Shown here: positions 60,726-64,000 of the stretch, piece after piece
Layout of the letters: each line of letters begins with the position of its first letter
Position numbering within the stretch: position 1 is the stretch's first letter
From: Sceloporus undulatus
Taxonomy: Eukaryota > Chordata > Lepidosauria > Squamata > Phrynosomatidae
Assembly (NCBI RefSeq): GCF_019175285.1
Contig: NC_056523.1
Coordinates: 125,407,692-125,471,691 of the forward strand
Length of the DNA stretch: 64,000 nt
Direction: 5' to 3'
The notes under the pieces: model-generated
Database searches by the model: none
Told to the model about the DNA's origin: nothing
Seen by the model: only the letters and a program-made list of their open reading frames with translations
Translations under genes and position numbers: made by a program

Positions 60726-61344
60726 TGGACATAACCTTTTCCCCACCAACCACTGACCGAGCCAATTCCACAAATAATGGCTTTTACTTCAGTTCCAGAT
60801 GCAATACTTATGTGGAAGTTTCCAGGAGGGAGATCCATTGAGGAATTATTAGGTTTGGGAGCTATGCTGCAAACTATCTGCATGCCGCATGTGCTTCACA
60901 TCTCACAGTTGTTATGACCCATGAGGTTTCTTCCTTGGAGACAGGAATCAAAGAAAGCACCAAGAATTCTTGCGTCAGTTATTCCATTCTTAGGAATTAA
61001 AATGGCTTTTGTTGAGACATGTAAGAGAATTACACATTACCAGAGAACAGAATGGGTTCATTGGTTTCACAACCTCTTTTTCCAGAAATGTCCCCTCAAC
61101 AGCCATGATGAGTCACATACGCCAGGTCTTGATGGCACATGTGCCCACACCAGAAGCCGCAAACCTTGGAAAGAAAGTGAAAAATAAGAGAGTAGCATTG
61201 GAAAATGTGAAAGGGAATCAATCGTTCAGCTGGGTCTGGAAAGTCTACTAATTTTTCACTTACAAGGTTCCAATTTACAGCTCCAAAACCATGTTCACAC
61301 TTTTAGAGAACAGCATAAAAAAGCATAATGTACAAACCTGAATT
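60726..61344. other. intergenic, nothing recognised
   Basis: No named feature. Confidence 0.45.
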
Positions 61345-61545
61345 TGACATTATATTGTTGTTGTTGATGCATACCTTCAAGTAATGTTTTCTTGGCAAGA
61401 TTTGCTCAGGGGGTGTTTGCCTTTGAAAGAGCATGACTTGCTCAAGGTCACCCACTGGATTTCCAGGCTCAATGAATATTGGAACCTTGGTTGCCAGAGT
61501 TCTAGTGCAGTGCTCAAAACCACTACACCACTAGTTCGCAAACTG
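61345..61545 (-). mobile_element. Sauria-like SINE, antisense
   Basis: (TTG)n then 'atgcataccttcaagtaatg', through 'gacttgctcaaggtcaccca' to 'aaccactacaccacta'. Confidence 0.75.
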
Positions 61546-61721
61546 TGGAGTGAGATCCTGAGGTGGAACAAGAGTTGCTTGAGAGGGGAGGGGGGGTGGA
61601 GACTTGGAAGCCCTGATTCTCCCCCTCCTCCACTTCCCACTTTTTTCTGGTAGAGAAGAGAAATAGAAGGAGGGTGATTGAAGCAGCTAAATCAGCCTAA
61701 GCGAAGAGGAGAATTTTGTTT

Positions 61722-61960
61722 AAAATTTGTTTTATTTATATACCGCTATTCCAAAGATCATAGCGGTGAACAGCAAGTAAGCTAGTTAGCAAGTAAGCTA
61801 ATTTGCCCCCAACAGTCTGGGTACTCATTTTAGTGACCTTGGAAGGATGCAAGCCTGAGTCGAGCTTGGGCCCTTTTGCTGGTCTTGAACTCGCAACCTT
61901 GTGGTTTTGAGTGAATAGCTGCAGTACAGGCATTTAACCACTGCGCCACCAGGGCAGTGG
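61722..61960 (-). mobile_element. tRNA-headed SINE with L2-type tail, antisense
   Basis: On the - strand the head 'gtggcgcagtggttaaatgc' and B-box 'ggttgcgagttcaagacc' lead to the tail 'tagcggtatataaataaaac'. The tail matches the L2 3' end, so L2 is the likely partner. Confidence 0.75.
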
Positions 61961-62800
61961 TTAAATGAAGGAGGAGAGGAGAGTAATTCTCTGGATTACA
62001 GCCTCTGGTGGAGCCCATCCCAAGTCTGCTGCAGCCTCAACCTGTGTGCGTGCTTAGTCCAGTGTGCCCTAGGCCCACAGCATCTCTGATGGCCTTTGGC
62101 AGTGGCTGACGCTGGTGGCGCCTCTTGCTTGGGGCTGTCACCATCGCTTGGTTCTGGTTGGACTCCCTCAGAGGCAGAGGAGAAGTGGTCTAAGTGGCTT
62201 CACTCCCAAATGACATCAGACTGGCTGGCAGTGGGGGAGCAGTGCAAATGCGCAGCTTCCTGCAAACCACTGGGACAGAGCATGCACCTGGGTACATTGC
62301 TGCCCTATGTCTTCACCTCCACCCTTTTGGCTGGCCAGCCAGCCAGCCAGCCAGCCAGGATTCCCACTCACAGGTAGAGGCAGGTGACAAACTGCCCCTT
62401 TGGTCTGTTCTTTCGCACACTCACGGGGTAGGTTCACACTCATTCTCTGGCTCTATGACCCATTTCTTTGAAGTCTCAAAAGGTGCTACACTAGATTCTT
62501 TTATCTCTTTGTGACACAAGGCTGTCTCTCACTCATGCACACAGACACACACATGTTCAGCTGGATATTTTTTTCTTGCTGGCTTTCTCCCTCACATCTT
62601 CCTCACCAGTTAATTGTTACGCACACACTTTCAAGTCATACTGTCTCCTTTCCTCACAGACACAACATTCTCAAACTTTCTCACATGGTCATTCTCTCTC
62701 ACACATGGATAGTGTGACACTCTCTCACACAGTCACACTGGTATTAATTCTCTCATACACCCTCAGTACCTCTTTCTGTGTGAGTAGGGTTGCCCTAAGT
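61961..62800. other. intergenic with (AGCC)n and CA-rich patches
   Basis: (CCAG)n at 62333-62358 and 'tctctcacac'-rich DNA at 62510-62760. No gene is supported. Confidence 0.45.
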
Positions 62801-62804
62801 CAGG

Positions 62805-62990
62805 GCCTCCAAACCGGGACAAATGTAGGACAAATGTAGAACAACATTTTCAAATGTAGGGCACATTTTTTATAAATGGAGGACACACGAAAAATATGAT
62901 GATTTTAAAAAAATGTTAATATAAATGCATGTTTCTTAGGCATGATCAAAACGGAGGACATTTGGGCATTATTTCTAGACAGATGGCAGA
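62805..62990 (-). repeat. single 'GTCCTCC' family copy
   Basis: 'gggacaaatgtaggacaaat' and 'atgtttcttaggcatgatca' resemble the units at 35560-36640. Confidence 0.6.
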
Positions 62991-63338
62991 AATGTACTTC
63001 CCTTTCTGGCCAAACACCCCCAGCCTGCATTCCAAAACACACACAACAGCACATTTGGGCATTTCACATGGCTTTACTTAACATGGCCTCTTGCATCAAA
63101 GGCTTATTCCATAACCAAACCCCTTGGGTTTAACACTTAGCATGGTTTAACATGGCTATGCATATTGAACATGTCAAGGTGGTTTCACAGTTCTTGCACC
63201 AAGTGTACTTCTCAGAAGTGTGTACTTGGTCAAGGGACTTTGGTTTTTCTTTACTGCGCATGAGTTTGTAAAAATCACAGCAATTTACATTGGCCATTCC
63301 TCAGAGGCTTGCTGTTATCAATATCACCATTAAAGAAC
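62991..63338. other. intergenic, nothing recognised
   Basis: No named feature. Confidence 0.4.
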
Positions 63339-63339
63339 C

Positions 63340-63423
63340 AAAAACACACAGAAAAGGCACTTTGGAAAGTCACACTCTCTCAGCTTCAGAAACAGTGCGT
63401 GCACGCCTCTGAAGCTGACTCAT

Positions 63424-63472
<49 letters not shown>

Positions 63473-63518
63473 CACTATCACTGTCAAAACCGCTGCGGAA
63501 AAGCGATTTATAAATAAA

Positions 63519-63588
<70 letters not shown>

Positions 63589-63694
63589 AAACAAGGGAGA
63601 CTTGTTAGCATTAAAAGCACCCAAAACACACTTTGGAAGGTGACACTCTCTCGGCTTCTGAAACAGTGCCTGCATGCCTCTCAAACTGACTCAT

Positions 63695-63731
<37 letters not shown>

Positions 63732-63779
63732 ACGCTATCACTGTCAAAACAAGGGAGACTTGTTAGCATTAAAAGCACC
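63340..63779 (+). repeat. tandem duplication with trinucleotide tracts
   Basis: The unit 'cactttggaa..tcacactctctc' ... 'actgactcatatcatcatc' ... 'ctatcactgtcaaaac' occurs at 63340-63490 and 63628-63752. 'aagggagacttgttagcatt' occurs at 63594 and 63754. Embedded tracts: (ATC)n at 63424-63471, (TTC)n at 63521-63553, (TTA)n at 63554-63588, (ATC)n at 63696-63731. Confidence 0.85.
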
Positions 63780-63819
63780 CCCCCCCAAAAAAAAACCACT
63801 TTGAGGCCTCTGGCCACTC

Positions 63820-64000
63820 ACTCACCACCCTTCCTCCTCCTTCTTCTCCTCCCCCTCCTCCATTCGCCGCGTGGCCTGGGGCAGAGGGGGCGGAGGAGGA
63901 GGAGGTGGGTGACACAGGTGTGCGGGGAGGCAGGGGAAGGTGGCGGGGAGGTGGGGGAAGGTGGCGCGGGCGCATGGGGAGGCGGGGAGGGTGGCGCAGC
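63820..64000 (+). repeat. GC-rich, G-run-rich window end
   Basis: Degenerate 'ggtggcggggaggtggggga' units and (GGA)n. It may be the start of a CpG island or a minisatellite, cut by the window end. Confidence 0.5.

Noticed and set aside
63420-63629. His-rich, Ile-rich or Met-rich protein
   Set aside because: The frames are translations of (ATC)n, (TTC)n and (TTA)n microsatellites.
1-64000. endogenous retrovirus or Polinton
   Set aside because: No paired LTRs, capsid, envelope or integrase signature was recognised anywhere. The insertion at 2656-3236 is too unclear to name.

Overview
The window is vertebrate nuclear DNA with spliced genes and about half of its length in transposon remnants. 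The repeat mix (CR1, L2-clade and BovB LINEs, a tRNA-headed SINE with a BovB-type tail, a 5S-rRNA-derived SINE, and many Tigger-, Harbinger- and hAT-like MITEs) points to a squamate reptile, probably a lizard. That is inference from repeat content. No database search was possible.

Three host genes can be read exon by exon. TECR (trans-2-enoyl-CoA reductase, + strand) runs from 12657 to its stop at 26622 in 11 exons. Together they encode 286 residues, equal to human residues 23-308; the first coding exon or exons lie outside the window or were not found. NDUFB7 (complex I subunit, - strand) has three coding exons between 36819 and 31092 and faces TECR tail to tail. A type II transmembrane C-type lectin on the - strand (54932 to 40671) has seven coding exons. 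It carries a mannose-type EPN/WND carbohydrate site and a tyrosine/proline-rich tail. Position beside NDUFB7 and tail composition suggest CLEC17A (prolectin). TECR acts in very-long-chain fatty acid elongation in the ER, NDUFB7 in mitochondrial complex I, and the lectin at the cell surface, so there is no sign of a shared pathway.

Layout: 1-12656 is TECR intron or upstream DNA. It is dominated by an antisense BovB copy (about 1965-7270) broken up by other repeats, and by a GC-rich element at 8049-8592 built from about a dozen consecutive hairpins. 12657-26622 is TECR; one of its introns holds a triplicated MITE-plus-flank block (22253-23530) whose copies differ mainly by small indels. 26623-31091 is the convergent intergenic gap. 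31092-36960 is NDUFB7 with a GC-rich promoter, preceded by a tandem array of one repeat family. 37000-55000 is the lectin locus with CR1, L2, BovB and MITE insertions, a perfect 38-bp-arm palindrome and a second serial-hairpin element. 55000-64000 has no recognised gene and consists of MITEs, SINEs, microsatellites and a G-rich end.

The best candidates for something undescribed are the two serial-hairpin elements. In three other cases the window also holds a matching empty site: for a 1.43-kb Harbinger-like element, for a 211-bp palindromic MITE inside BovB, and for a hAT-like MITE. These allow insertion boundaries and target duplications to be read directly.
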